Shown: positions 46,011-59,049, counted from the first letter of the stretch. The stretch: DNA of 64,000 nucleotides from Castor canadensis (GCF_047511655.1 NC_133391.1:106987384-107051383); one strand, 5' to 3'. Notes: a model not told the origin generated them from the letters alone. Translations and numbers: made by a program.

Positions 46011-48165
46011 AATTCATCTTAATTTGCTATATATGCATGTATGTATATGTAGGTCTCTATATGCTCTTAAATATTTTATAATGTTTTGTTACTCAAAATA
46101 TGAATATGCATTTTTATTTATTATCATCTACCTAATATTAGCCTTCATGAAACTTCACTGCAAAAAACTAGTCTTTTGTCATTAGTTCTGTTATTTTCAG
46201 CAATTGTGCACTTTCAGGAAATATTATTTTTATCTTTCATTCTTCTCCTATGTCAGTTTATTTTTGTCTGGTTTATGTTTTGATACGATATCCACTGCTA
46301 GATGTGCTCACAGGGCACAAATTTTTTAGTTATATGCTGGATTTCCCCTCCATGCTATGTGAGATCATATTGTCCTATAAAACATAAGAAGTAGAAGTTC
46401 ATACTGCTTTTAATTTCCTTTATGTTCTTTTTATTGTTAAACTTATGCAGATTGCTATTTATCAAAATAGGAATTTTTCCTTATCAAACATATGTCAATG
46501 AAAGTCTCAGTAGAACATCAGTGAATTAAATTTTGTTTTTCAAATGATGCTGATGTAGCATATCAGACAAAATGTTGACCAAGTAAGTCCTCTTCATTTG
46601 TATTCAGTGCTATGTATATCATACACACATACACACACACATAAGAAAATACATAAATCTGCATATCCAAGACTTTTGTTGCATTGAGTTAAACAATTGC
46701 ACTCTTTAAAGTTGTTGCAAAAGACTTAAAACATATCAGAGTTTTCAAAATATCCAACATAGAATATACTTGCACAGAAATATTTGAATCATGTGTATAT
46801 GTGTACAATTGAATCTCTAATGTAGATTAAAAGTTACACAGAACATAACAAAAGAATATCTCAAAAGATAATTTTGTAGCTCAGAAAGACAATAATGATG
46901 AAACTGGGCATTTTTCTCAAATGAAGAGAACAAAGTCATATATTTTTTGTCTTCCTTTCTGCTCCTTTGCCATCCATTCATCACTTACTGAGCAGTATAG
47001 GTTAACAATTGCTAATATTCATGAGCAATATTAGCATCAATTCAGAAAGAAGTCACTTTGGATCAACATAATAAATGTCATCACCAACAGTGTACTAATT
47101 GGTCGTTCAAAGGGCAGAGCAAAATCTATTAACAAGCCAACTTTGGGTCATTGCCTAGGCCATTCTTGACTTCAAGAATGAAGACAAGAGAGGAAACCAC
47201 TGTGCTTCTTGGATTATTGTTCAATGAATTAATGGAGAATGCTATGGCATTTAATGGGACAGGGAACACTGCCATATAATATACTTGTATAGTTGAAAAA
47301 TTATATACATACATAAATATAAATGTGTATTTTTCTGTGTGTATACATATGTACATTATAATATTTTGCAAGACATCAATAATACGAGCCAAAATTCAAT
47401 AGAGAACTCTCAGCTAGAAATATACACAAAGAGGACTACTTGCATATGAGTAATAGTTGAAGCTACACAAAATTACATAGGGAGAGGATGGAAATTGAGG
47501 GAACATGCCAGAATTTTAAACGTGGACTGTGCATGGGAATCCAGAATGAGACTGAATAGGTGCTTCTGGCACTGTCATAGAAGCCAATATAGGAGAGAAT
47601 TTCCAAAGGATAGAGCATTCTGGGTTAGCTAAACTCAGATAGAAAAGTGAAAATGAGCAAGAATTTTTGACACAGTAAATTTTGGAAAACTGAGAGCTGC
47701 TGTTTCATTGGAAACCTGTGAATGTAAGCCATGCTTTTGTAAGTTGAATGTTAATGAAGGTAAAGATAATAAATAAAAACTGCTCTTTTATCAAAGCGAG
47801 GAAGCACAATACGGTGACTAGAGTTTTTAATAATTTACTATGCATTTTATGAAGAACTAATGAAGAGGAGTTTGAAAGGTTCACAACACAAAAGAATAAT
47901 TATTTAAAGAGATAAAAATATAAATTGTCCTGATTTGAGCATTACACATTCTATACATATACCAAATTATCACAATGTTTTTATAAATATTTATAAAAAT
48001 GTGTCAATTAAAATGTAAAGAATATAATAAAAAGGCCGAGAGAACTAGAGTAAAGAGATGTTTTTAATCATAGACAAAAATGAGCACATTTGCACTTGCG
48101 TGTGAAAACATGAAGAGCAAGTGCTGTCATAAACAACTAAACATGAAAAGCCTATCATGCAATTA
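46011..48165. other. AT-rich sequence with a small hairpin, no gene seen
   Basis: Contains a 10-bp-arm perfect hairpin at 47010-47036 and a few short CA/TA runs (46620-46645, 47285-47350). No coding signal. The 87-codon minus frame 47129-47392 has no recognisable domain. Confidence 0.55.
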
Positions 48166-48169
48166 TCTA

Positions 48170-48450
48170 AATATAATTCAAATGCAAATATGGCTACACA
48201 TAGCTCAATAAATTTTTATCAACTTGACAACTATGCAACCAAGACTCAAATCAATAAAGAGGACATCAGGAGCACAACAGAACCCTCCTTATCTCCCCAG
48301 TTTCTAACACTTGTACCCAATAAACCAGTATTGTGATTTACAAGAGCATAGTTTGTAGTTTTGTTTTGTTAGACAGTACTTATTTATCCACTTAATTATT
48401 GATAGGATATTGCTAGTATCCAGTTTGTGATTATTATAAATAGTGTAACT
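48170..48450 (-). mobile_element. Ancient LINE-1 3'UTR fossil
   Basis: 'acatagctcaataaatttttatcaacttgacaactatgcaaccaagactcaaatcaataaagaggacatcaggagcac' and 'ttatttatccacttaattattgataggatattgctagtatccagtttgtgattattataaatagtg' are degraded forms of the reverse-oriented 3' region of old mammalian L1 (L1MC/L1ME type). Confidence 0.65.
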
Positions 48451-48754
48451 AATAAGTAAAAAAGTATCATTTATAAAATAAAAACTTCACAAAGAATGAA
48501 AATCATCAAACACCCAGGACTAAGTATGGTAAAGTACACAGAAAATTATTCTATGAAAACTTTGGAAAATGAAATTTCTAATATAAAAATCAGTATTAAC
48601 ATATTATTTTCCTCAAATGAATGTATACGCTTAATGAAACTCTATTCAAATCTCAGCAGAAATCCACAAAGTGATTTAAATATTTACTTATAAATCCAAT
48701 AATTGTTAAAATAATCTTGAACAAAACAACTATTTCATGTTTCATGTAACAGAT

Positions 48755-49345
48755 TTAAGGGAAGCAAGAATGAAATTTTGCCATTTGCAGGTAAATGGAT
48801 GGAACTAGAGAACATCATCCTGAGCAAGGTTAGCCAGGCCCAGAAGACCAAAAATCGTATGTTCTCCCTCATATGCGGACATTAGATCAAGGGCAAACAC
48901 AACAAGGGGACTGGACTTTGATCACATGATAAAAGCGAGAGCACACAAGGGAGGTATGAGGATAGGCAAGAAACCTGCCCCCCCCCAAAAAAAAAAACAA
49001 GATAGCATTTGATGTCCTCAATGCAAAGAAACTAATGCAGAAACTTTAAAGCGACAGAGACCAATAGGAGAAGGGAACCAGAAACTAGAGAAAAGATTAT
49101 TTCTAGAAGAATTAATTTAGAATGTAACACATATGTACAGGACAGCAATGCAAGAAAACTCCCTGTATAGCTATCCTATCTCAACTAGCAAAAACCCTTG
49201 GTCCTTCCTATTATTGCTTATTCGCGCTCTTCAACAAAATTAGAGATAAGGGCAAACTAGTTTGTGCCTGGTAGCGAAGGGGTAGAGCGGAAGAGGGGAG
49301 AAATGCCCAAACGTTGTATGCACATATGAATAAAAGAAATAAAAA
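48755..49345 (+). mobile_element. 5'-truncated LINE-1 end (A2 sublineage)
   Basis: Starts in the ORF2 end ('gaatgaaattttgccatttgcaggtaaatgg'), with 'gcggacattagatcaagggcaaacacaacaagggg' marking A2 (shared with 24585-25026). A run of nine C and eleven A at about 48978-49000 is private to this copy. It ends 'tatgcacatatgaataaaagaaataaaaag'. Target-site duplication not clear. Confidence 0.9.
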
Positions 49346-49570
49346 GTAAATAAAATAAAAAGGAAACAAAACTACAGTAATCTAACACAGTGTGATATTA
49401 GTAACAGAGTAAAAAGAATGAATAAAAGTAGATTGAGCACCAAGCAATAGACATACATGTATATTATATAAAGAGGTTTGCTGAGGGCATTAAAGAATTC
49501 AGTGAGAAAATTAATATCTTTTCAACAAACATGTATGGAATAGGTATAAATCCAAATAGTAAAAATATTG

Positions 49571-49650
49571 CGGGCTGGAGATGTAGCTGAATAGTAGAGT
49601 GCAAGGCCCTGGGTTGGATCCCCAGCACAATAATAATAATAATAATAACA
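49571..49650 (+). mobile_element. ID-type SINE (tRNA-derived) with AAT tail
   Basis: 'gggctggagatgtagctgaatagtagagtgcaaggccctgggttggatccccagcacaa' is an ID element: A-box-like TGTAGCTGAATAGTAGAGTG and B-box-like GGTTGGATCC, with about 10 bases missing in the middle. The tail is (AAT)7-like (49629-49650). ID elements are rodent-specific RNA polymerase III retroposons mobilised by L1. Confidence 0.85.
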
Positions 49651-50114
49651 AAAGATTCCACACTGTATGAGACAATTAAGTGAGATTGATTAGTGGCATA
49701 CAAAATAAAATAAAACAAGGTAAAATATCCTTAAAAGAATGTGTAGAATTTCTTTTCAATCTAGGTTCACGGGAAATTTGTTAGACTGATGAAATAGCAT
49801 AATAATAAAAATATTCAAAATTTTAAATTTCTGCCTTCTTGAAAGTAGCATTCAGAGATAAACAATTCATAGATTTGAACAAAATACTTGTAACACAAAT
49901 ATTAAATAATGCTTTTCTAGATTTTATAAACTCTGCAACTCCTTTACAAACAGGCAAAAATAAGTAGGCAAAAAACTTAAACATTTCACAAATGAAATAT
50001 ATGAATTTCAAGTAATCATATAAAAAATGCTTGACATCACAAGTTATAAGAAATTGAAAAACCAAAGCTCAATGAAATACTAATATACAAACAACATGTA
50101 TTATTGTTTATATA

Positions 50115-50300
50115 TTATTGGAATGGTGCACTAGTTACTTTTCTTGTTGCTGGACAAAATACATGAGAGAAAGAATCTACTGGGGGAAGGAATTATTTTC
50201 CTCATGGCTTTGGTCCATGCTAGCTTGGCTCCATGTTTCTGGGACCATTATGAGATGGAACATCATGGAGGTGGGAGAATATGGAAGAGAAGATCTGTGC
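50115..50300 (-). mobile_element. MaLR-type solo LTR fragment
   Basis: 'agttacttttcttgttgctggacaaaatacatgagagaaag' through 'ccatgctagcttggctccatg' and 'gagatggaacatcatggaggtggg' shares its order with 59838-60245 and matches the antisense of ERVL-MaLR LTRs (start of the plus strand = LTR 3' end). Right limit uncertain. The overlapping plus frames of 70 and 91 codons are incidental. Confidence 0.55.
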
Positions 50301-50954
50301 ACCTTAGGACAGACAGACAACAGAGGGTGAGACAAGAAGGTGACTTACTGTTTTTGAAGTTTCCCTGGTGCTCAAGAGGGAAAAAGGTGCTAATATTAAA
50401 AAGCACAGCTCCTGATTAAAGATCAAATTAGGGTTACTCTCAGAAATACATGATCTATAGGTTAAGGAGAGATGTGACAGAGTTTCAGAAAGACCAATCA
50501 TGATGCTTCAAATTAGCAATTAAAAAGACAATTATAAATTTGCCATCATTACTCAATCCTGATTCAATAAACTTAATTTCTGAACTTCTTATTTGAGATT
50601 AGGTTAGTTATATGATAGTTTTGATGAAATCAATCACTACTAACTTTTCATCATTTTATCTTCATTCAAATCAGAAATGATTACAGTAATAATAATTTCC
50701 AAGGTTGCAAGGGAAAGAACACTTTCTCTAACAGTAATGGAAATAACTTTTCTGAATACAGATGTCTAGAAAACAATTCTTTCCATATTTATATACATTT
50801 TCCCTTATTTCTTCCACTTGGGTTTCTTACTTAAGATGATACCCAGAACGTGGGTGGTGATATTCATTCACTGGATGTTCATTATGATTTTTTGTGGCTT
50901 TTTCCTTTTAGAATATAAAGGAGAGCAATATTAATTAATGAGTCCATCTCCTTG
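50301..50954. other. No feature recognised
   Basis: Possible tail of the preceding LTR fossil up to about 50420; otherwise nothing named. Confidence 0.5.
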
Positions 50955-51312
50955 TGTTACTATGAAAAACAATGTTGTTTTTCATACTAACTAAAACATT
51001 GTCTCCCTCAGCTCTGGAGACTTTAAGTCAAAAACAAAGTGGCATGCCAATTTAGTTCCTGATGGGGGTTACTTTTGGGCTCAAAGATTTGAAGATGACT
51101 GCTTTCTCAATATGTCCTCACATGAGAGAGGATATGAGGGCTTTCTCTCTCTCCTTCTTTTTATAAAGCCACTAATCCAATTATAAAAGCCTGACATCAT
51201 GACATCATCTAACCCTAAACAGCTCCTAAAGACTCTATTTCCAAATGCTTTTCATTGGGAACTGTGGCTTCAACATATGAATTTTGCAGTGAAACAATTT
51301 TACTCATAGTAA
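50955..51312 (-). mobile_element. MaLR (MLT1-like) LTR fossil
   Basis: 'agctctggagactttaagtcaaaaaca', 'caatatgtcctcacatgagagaggatatgagggctttctctc', 'cttctttttataaagccactaatccaattataaaag', 'catgacatcatctaaccctaaacagctcctaaagactctatttcc' and 'gtggcttcaacatatgaattttgc' follow the antisense order of an MLT1-type LTR. Long decayed; no internal retroviral genes. Confidence 0.7.
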
Positions 51313-54300
51313 TTAATTCACTAATTATAAATATTTTGAACCAGGAAAATATTCTTGTGTTTATCAGGAATACATAGACTATAAGGATCTGCAATTCCTG
51401 GTTTTAGTTATGAGACAATCATATGTCATTTTGGGAATTTTCTTTCTATATTTTATGATAGTCTGCCCCAAAGCAAGTTGAATCTATTCATGTAGTTGAG
51501 TCTATTATCTTTAATTTTCTGAGCAAGACATAGATATTAACAAGGCATTAATGCTTCTACTTCACTTCTGATACAATAATCATAGGAAAAATGGAACATT
51601 GCATATTATGCAATTAAAAAGCCATAAATAAATAAAACTATACCACGTTTTGGAGTTATTATGGCTACTAAAATCCTTTCTTTTCAATGCTGACATTCAA
51701 AATTACTTCATTGGTTTTCCCAGGTGCAAGAATTTTGATGACTAAGAACCAGAAAAAAATATATACTATAAATTTATATCATGAAATGACTATGCTAATG
51801 AAAATATTGTTATAAATCACATTTGTCCAAGGAGAATGAACTAATCATATCCCATAAACATTCATATGTTCCAAAGAGTGAGAGTAATGGAGGATGTTGC
51901 TCTTGGTGCTACTTCCTTCATTGTCTGATATTTTTACGGGTTTCCCAATTATATAATAAGTTGAGTATTGAGTTTGAATTGAACCATATAGGTCAATGAC
52001 AGAAAATGCAATATGCCATTTATTGAATACATCATTCCTCTTATTTATCAGAAACCATACAAAGCATTCAGTAATTAAAGAAATTTAGATAATTTCCCTC
52101 AAACCAAACTGAGGAGACCTTAGTGTATTGTAGATAACGAAAGCTAACACAACTATATTAATTTTAAAATTTGGGTGAAATGATTATATTGCTATTGGCT
52201 TTATTTTATCAGGTTGATTTGATCTTCACTAGAATGTTTGAAGTTACCAAATTGTAAAGATCAAGGGATTGGCAAAAAATATACTTGTGAGTGTGAGTTT
52301 TTTTTTATCTATTCATAGGAGGTTCATATTTTTCAGAAATTTAGTTTCATTATAAATCATTGTTGTGGTTATCACAGATTATTTCTATAATAGTAATGTT
52401 AACATGGTTCCTGATTTTTAAAAATGCTTAAGAAAGTTTAACTTTAAACAGCATGAAGTTATGAAATACAGTTATCAACAAGTCAATATGAGGAAAGTTA
52501 TACTTGCCTTTTGGAATAGTAGCAAAGGTATTGAAGACAACAAGGGATATTTTATCATTGTCATCAGCAAGAAAAGAATTAATTGCTGTCATGTTTTCTC
52601 TATATCACCTTTGAGGTACAAATTACATTTTTCTAGCTTCAGGACCTTAATCAAAAACAATGAGATTTGAGCTGGCATTAGTCTGCAGCTGCCAGTGGCA
52701 GCCCTTCCATAGTAAAAGTCTGCAAGGTCAGAAGTGTGTATTTCTGTGAGAGAACTTACTTATCAGGAGACTACACCTGGCAAAGCAAAAATGCAAGGAC
52801 AGTGTGCAAATTAAGACTGCAATCAAGGAAAAGAAACATGGGAGGCCATTGCCTTTTGTCTTTGTGTTTAAGAGCAAATTTTAAAAGCCAGGTATTAAGC
52901 ACTTCCGCAGAGCCTGTTTGTCTGGAAAAGCTACCGAAAACTTCCTTGTATTTTCATCAAACTTTAAAATATAATTAAAAACAATACAATGAAAAGCAAA
53001 AGCAAGTTAATATGATCAAAGTACTTTATACACATGTATGAAAATATAATAATGAAACCATTTCACAGAAAAGAAGTGAATGAGAATATAATCACTTATT
53101 GGATGAAAGCTTAGACTGAATGTTTGGGTTGCATGTGTTACTTCTCATTCAACCCTCATGAATCTGTTCTCCTTCAAAACCTTCCTTTATCCAACACCAT
53201 GTTTTCTCTTGATTGCTCAGTTTCACTAAAACTTCACCATCCCTCTGAACCTGGAATCTACAAACTCCATCTTTCTTCATTCAGTAACTGGTTATTTTTT
53301 TCTGCTTCTTGACTATTCGGAACTTAAAATAAACCTAGGTGTTATATAGAATGGTAAATCTCAGAATCCCATTAATCATAAGAAGCTGTCCACTGAAGTA
53401 GCAAATTGTGCACATATTAGACTTTGTTTCTTTGCTTTTTAATCTCAAATACACCTGTTTCTATACTGGATTATAATCTTTTTTCTTTGCACAATTATGG
53501 AATCCTTTTTTTAAAAGTTGAAATTACATGGATATTTTGCTCTAGTTGTTAACTTATGTGATACTTCTACAACATGCTTTATAATAGCAAATTGTCTCTA
53601 TTCAATATTTTCATAAATAAGGTGAAATTTTGCTGTACCTTTTATTTTCTAATAAAATAGTGTTTAATGCTATTATGCTGAGCTAATTTAATATATAGTC
53701 TAAGCAATCTATGTAGTAGTCACTTTGGTGCAAAATTAACCATTAATTAATGATTCACTTAGTTTACTCTTAATATATCCATGTCTTCAGATGTATTCCC
53801 AGGAAATAATTTCTCCAATATAAATTTCTAGAAACAATTGTTTAATTTTCACTTTTTTGCGTTGTCATTGAAATTCACGGTGAAAGACATCCAAATTTTT
53901 GAATAGTTCTTGTTTTAAGGAAGTATACTTTGAGAGATTTCTAAAACACAAGTTTTCTATTTGGTCATATTATATTTACTTTTTAAAGGAAGTACAATTT
54001 AATTTATTCAAGTTAAAAGGCCAAACAGGTAAACTGGTAAATTTAATAGTTTGGTAAATAAATTAATCATGCAATATGAAACTTGTTACTTCACTTTTAC
54101 ACATGTACCATTAAGCTTTTCTTCAACAATATATTTTCTTTTATCTCCTACTCCAAGTCTTTTCATAATTAATAAAATTTTTCTTTAAGGTTTACTAGCA
54201 ATGTGTCAGAAATGCAAGTTTGTACTCTGTTGAGTTATTTATAACTGGTCATATGCCACTTTCAAAATTCTGAACTACCAAAAGGTAAAAACATATTTTA

Positions 54301-54487
54301 TTTCCTTTTTAAGTTTAAGTCATCCTAAATGCTTCTAAAGCAATAAGATAAATTATCTAATGCAATATTATTAAATTTCTTGTTAATCTTTTCTTAACCT
54401 AGACCTGGCAGCCTAATATGGTAGCCTCTGCATTATACATAGGGTCATATTCTGTGGTTTCACTTATCAACATTGAACAGTGATCTG
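51313..54487. other. Long non-coding interval
   Basis: No repeat recognised. 52660-52940 is somewhat less AT-rich than its surroundings and contains a perfect GCTGCCA/TGGCAGC inverted repeat (52688-52702); an 80-codon plus frame there shows no domain. Nothing else stands out. Confidence 0.5.
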
Positions 54488-54488
54488 A

Positions 54489-54517
54489 AAATTTTTATGC
54501 ATATTGCATAAAAATTT
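54489..54517. repeat. Perfect palindrome, 13-bp arms, 3-base loop
   Basis: AAATTTTTATGCA (54489-54501), loop TAT (54502-54504), TGCATAAAAATTT (54505-54517). It sits 21 bases before an L1 tail insertion. Confidence 0.9.
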
Positions 54518-54537
54518 GTGACATGGAAATGTCAAAA

Positions 54538-54850
54538 TGAGAACATCTTAAACAAACAAAAATGTCATTTTTGTCTTTTACAAAACAGGAGAACAGAACA
54601 GGTCCTATCTAAAGGGGTTGATAACAGTGGTAGGGGGAAGATGTGGGGAAAGGATGTGGGAGGATGAATATGATTTAAATGCTGTATACACATGAATGCA
54701 AATGGAAAAATGAGACCTGTTGAAACTATTCCAGGAATGGGAGAAGGGGGGGATAAAAGAGAATGATGGTGGGGGTGAATTCAACTATGACATATTTGAT
54801 ATATTATAAGAACTTTTCTGATTTTCACAGTGTACCCCAGTACAATAAAA
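54538..54850 (+). mobile_element. 5'-truncated LINE-1 3' tail (B lineage)
   Basis: 'atcttaaacaaacaaaaatgtcatttttgtcttttacaaaacaggagaacagaacaggtcc', 'gagacctgttgaaactattccaggaatgggag', 'ttgatatattataagaactttt', 'gtgtaccccagtacaataaaaaaataaaa'. Closely follows 43390-43712. Confidence 0.9.
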
Positions 54851-55179
54851 AAATAAAACTCAAGTCTGAACCTTGAAAAAGTTCATACACTTGAAATTGT
54901 GTATATTTTATTAGCATGATAAAAGCCTCACATTGTTCTCTTTCTCACCATAGATTTGAATCATTCCTTTATTAAGTACATGCACACTGGGTATTCTATC
55001 TGCCTACTAGTCACTGGGTACCCATCTCAATTATCAGATGGCCTGCAGTAGTATTGCAGTAACTATGTTTAAGTAACCTGTCTTTTAACTTAATAATGAT
55101 CCAAAAGCCAGAGTAGAGACGTTAGAAATTCAGATATGTCAAACAGAAGCCACAAAGCTCTTTAAGTTTAAAAGTAAAA

Positions 55180-55295
55180 GTAGGATATAGGAGAATGATG
55201 GGAGCAGGGAGGGAAGGTAAATTCAACTATAATGCATTATGAGAACCTTTGTAAATGTTACAAAGTGCCCCCAGCAAAAAATTTAAAAAAAGAAA
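55180..55295 (+). mobile_element. Short LINE-1 3' tail (B lineage)
   Basis: Only the last ~115 bases: 'ggagaatgatgggagcagggagggaaggtaaattcaactataatgcattatgagaacctttgtaaatgttacaaagtgcccccagcaaaaaat'. A deletion has removed part of the 'gatatatttgatatatt' segment. Confidence 0.8.
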
Positions 55296-55899
55296 ACAAA
55301 AGATAGTTTTTGGATTGGCCACATAACTTTTACTACATTGTACTGTTATAATTGTTCTGTTTTGTTTATTAGCTAATACTGTTAATCTCTTATTGTGCCT
55401 ACTTTAGAAATTAAGGTCTGTAATAAGTATCTATTTATTAGGAGAAATATAGCATATAGGGTCCAGTACTGTGGATGGATTCAGGTTTCTATTGGAGGGT
55501 CTTGGAACATGCTCCTCATAGATAGTGAGACTAGTAACCTAGAATCAATATGAGAAAACACGACAAAGCTGCTGGTTCAGAGGCTGCTGGCTATGTACCA
55601 CTAAAGGTAAACCTGGATATCACAGCAAAGGAAGCAGTGATTTTTTAATTTACCTTCCCTCATGAAAATAATTGAGCATCATAGCAATGAATGTTGAGGT
55701 GGGATTATTCAAAGTTTTGAGAAGCATATTTTACTCTAACTTTAATACCAAACATAATGTGAATAGTTTTACATGGCAACTGAAATAACATTGCAAATAA
55801 AATCTATCACTTTCTTGCTTTTTGGAAATATTTTCTTTAAAAGTCTGTCTTTCAGAAATCCTATTTTTTTAAATTACTTTTTTTCAAAAACACCTTTGT

Positions 55900-56010
55900 G
55901 ATGAAACATTGGGACTAGCAGAATCTGTATTACTCTCACTTTTACCATTTACAAAATGTGTTATCTTAGGTAAGTCACTAAAATTCAATGATTGTACACC
56001 TGCTTTTGAA
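55900..56010 (+). repeat. Possible MIR SINE fossil
   Basis: 'gactagcagaatctgtattactctcacttttaccatttacaaaatgtgttatcttaggtaagtcactaaaattcaatgattgtacacctg' resembles the MIR core (tgtgaccttgggcaagtcacttaacctctctg). Weak match. Confidence 0.45.
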
Positions 56011-58785
56011 AACTAATTAAATTATCAAAACACATAGAGATGCCCAAGAGCTAAATGAGAAATGTAATAGAAGGGTCTTTAAATTTCTCATGAACATGAA
56101 GTATTGTTTAACCAATACAGAAAGATAGAGGACTTAGCACTATGTAGCTTTATGATTTATTTAGGTGATCAGAAGTCTAGTAATTAAATCTATGAAGTAT
56201 TAACTCAATATAATTTATATGCAATATTGGGATTGAAATTCATGATAGTGATTGGTGTGGAAACTATTACACTCATTTTTATTCTGAAGTTGTAATTTAT
56301 CTACAGTCAGCAAATTTTTCTGTGAAGAGGTTTCTTTTTCCTTCTTATACATTATGAGAAGCCTGTCTTCAAATTAACTGTATGAATAATCAATAACTTA
56401 AAAATTGCATGGTTGAATAATTTGTTACGTTTATTTTTAAATAATAAGGTATAAACAATGAGTGTATTTTACAAAATATTTGAATCATTTCCTTTGGGTA
56501 AGAATGGGAACCATGCTGGGAGTAGGTCCCACTGAAAGGGGATGAGGAAAGAGTCTTTGACACTATAAACAGCAGGAAAATTCATTCTTACCTGGCCTGC
56601 TCAGGAGTGTTAGATACAAACTCTGAAATCAATCTCCTTCTGATCAGAGGACTCTGCCACTCTGAAGGAGTGTATGTTTGAAATCTAACAGAATGAAATG
56701 AACAAAATATAAGTATTTTCTAAAAATGAAAAATAGAGAATTAAGTGCAAAATGAAGAAGCAATGGCAGGAAGTCCTGCCAGGACATAGTAAATGTCAGA
56801 AAGGATTCGGGAAATTAAAGGGCATAAAATACACCACAGATGGTTTAAACCAAAATTATGTTTGAAGTGAGAAAAAAGAAGTGATATTGAATCTGTTCTT
56901 AAGGAATCCTAGTTAGAGGACAAAAAAGAATTGGGGAAGCATTTTGTTTGATGTTGTAGCAGTGTGATAAAAGATGAAGCTTCTGTTTCACAATCCTAGT
57001 CAGGGACATTTGTAACTTGTTTTCTTGCTTACAGTTTTGGCTCTCTCAAAACATATTTTTCTGAAATAATAGTGGATAACAATGACTGTGGGACATTGTG
57101 TAAGAACTAAAACATTTTGAAAATTATCCCTAATCAAGCATGTCCTGCACAGGGGGTTACATTTAAAGAAGCTATGATCTTGTCTGAATGGGAATGAGTC
57201 ACAGAACATCACAGATTCACACACTAAGGTCTATAATGTTTGTTCGTAAGAGAACCTCCTGGAAGTTAATTTTCAAACAAGACTTAGCAAATAGTATGAC
57301 ATCTTATCCTGGGCTGGACTTCTGACTGTGCACTCGCCTTTTCCCCATTTGCTGAAGTTCAATCACATTTCTATGATAAGTCCCATTTCTAACTGCTTAA
57401 GGGCTTTTCCTTAACACTTCAGTGCGGATTGATAGTCATCCTCAGAACACTGAAGCAGTTATTACATTATCACCAAATCTGAGTATTTTATAACTGACCA
57501 ATTTATATTTGTATAATTTCAGAAATACTATGATTTCATCAAATGAGTCACTAGACCATTAGAGTATACCATGCTATGTAAAGGTCCAGAAAGCTAAAAA
57601 ACAAGTTTTCTCACCAACAGCACAATTCTCTTCAAAGGAGACTCTGTCCTACTCATGAATAATTCTCCCTTAGCATTGTGCTTGTACTGTTATCTGTAAG
57701 ACCTCTGTTGAATGAAAAATATACTAAGCACAAAACGTAAACACATATAAATGTACACAGTTTGTGTGATAGGATAATTTTACTCTGAAAATGATGAGGA
57801 CTCTAATCATCTTTATTTCTGAAAGTAATTTACATAACTTGTTTCATTGTTTTTATTTCAGAATTTAAAAAATTTTAATATTAATATATTTTATTAAATA
57901 AACCTTCTTAAGTACTGTGTTTACTAGTGAATGACATTTTTTTAAATGCTAGACAGACGGATGTCATCAGTAATAAAAAAATTGCAAAATTAGTGGAAAA
58001 GAAAAGAAATTATCCACATGTCAGCTCAAAACAGTGTAATTGATAATTATTTACATTTTTCATAATTAATACTTCAATGATACTTCACTTAATATGACAC
58101 ATCTTCTTAGGAAAACAAGAAATAACGGATTATGTCATAAACAATAAAAATGAATCTTTAAAATTAAGTCAATAATATTTGTATTCAGCAATACATATCA
58201 AACATGTTGCAAGTTTTCTGAAGTTTGGTCATTATTAGCTTACATTTCTATGCTAAAATTGTGATTTTCTGTGGAATAGTTAAGGAAAATATCTCTGTGA
58301 TAGCCAGACATACTCTTACTGTGTAAAGGAAAAGACTGATCTTATATTTGGTTTTAAAGAAGAGTTCACAGTGGGTTGTATCGATTACAAAGGCTGAAAC
58401 AGGTTTATAATGACCTTAGAGCCAGTATAAGTGTTGGTTAGAATGGGAGGAGTGGGTTGACACCAGCATTAAAAGCCTAAAAGTTCTCAGCAATAGTCTA
58501 ATATTTATTTAAAATGTAAGACTATCATTACATGACTGAGTTATTGGTTGACTTGAAAGGTTTAAAAAATTCTTAGGTTTAAATATTACTCTGATCGTGA
58601 ATTAAACAGATTTTAAATCAATATTTTTTAAGAAAACTATAAAATTATCAGTCCTTGCCTAACTATGTAGAGAACATTTCACATTCTCATGCTATGCTTT
58701 GGTCACCCTTTAGACAAGTCTACAAAGCAGCAAAAAGGTTTATTCAAATCTAACCATTATTACTCATTATTTATTTAAAATATTA
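56011..58785. other. Long non-coding interval
   Basis: No young repeat or gene. Around 56490-56830 and 57000-57460 base composition is more balanced, without a recognisable domain in any frame (a 74-codon minus frame at 57000-57224 is featureless). A short inverted repeat TGGCAGGA-AG-TCCTGCCA lies at 56764-56781. Confidence 0.5.
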
Positions 58786-58955
58786 TGTGCACAAGTATGT
58801 AAGCAGAAAAATGATACCTGTTGAAACTTTCCAGGTATGGGGGTGGGAAGATAAGGGAGAATGGTGGAAGGGGTAAATTCAACTGTGATATTTGTAGGAA
58901 CTTTTGTAAATGTCGTATTTTACCCTGGTACAACAATAATAAAAATTTTTTAAAA
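58786..58955 (+). mobile_element. Short LINE-1 3' tail (B lineage)
   Basis: 'tgcacaagtatgtaagcagaaaaatgatacctgttgaaactttccagg', 'ggagaatggtggaaggggtaaattcaactgtgatatttgtaggaacttttgtaaatgtcg', tail 'ccctggtacaacaataataaaaa'. The 63-codon minus frame here is antisense. Confidence 0.85.
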
Positions 58956-59049
58956 AAGAAGATCATGAAAATACCATGAAAAAATTTAAAACTATATTTT
59001 AAATGACAAGAGCAAGTTGCATGTACATGGTATTTTGATATATATAAAC

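Noticed and set aside
49571..49628. tRNA gene
   Set aside because: It resembles a tRNA only through the ID SINE's promoter boxes; no cloverleaf with anticodon arm can be folded, and it ends in an AAT-rich retroposon tail.
56764..56781. TGGCAGGA-AG-TCCTGCCA as a regulatory binding site
   Set aside because: Eight-base arms are expected by chance in 64 kb and no other support exists.
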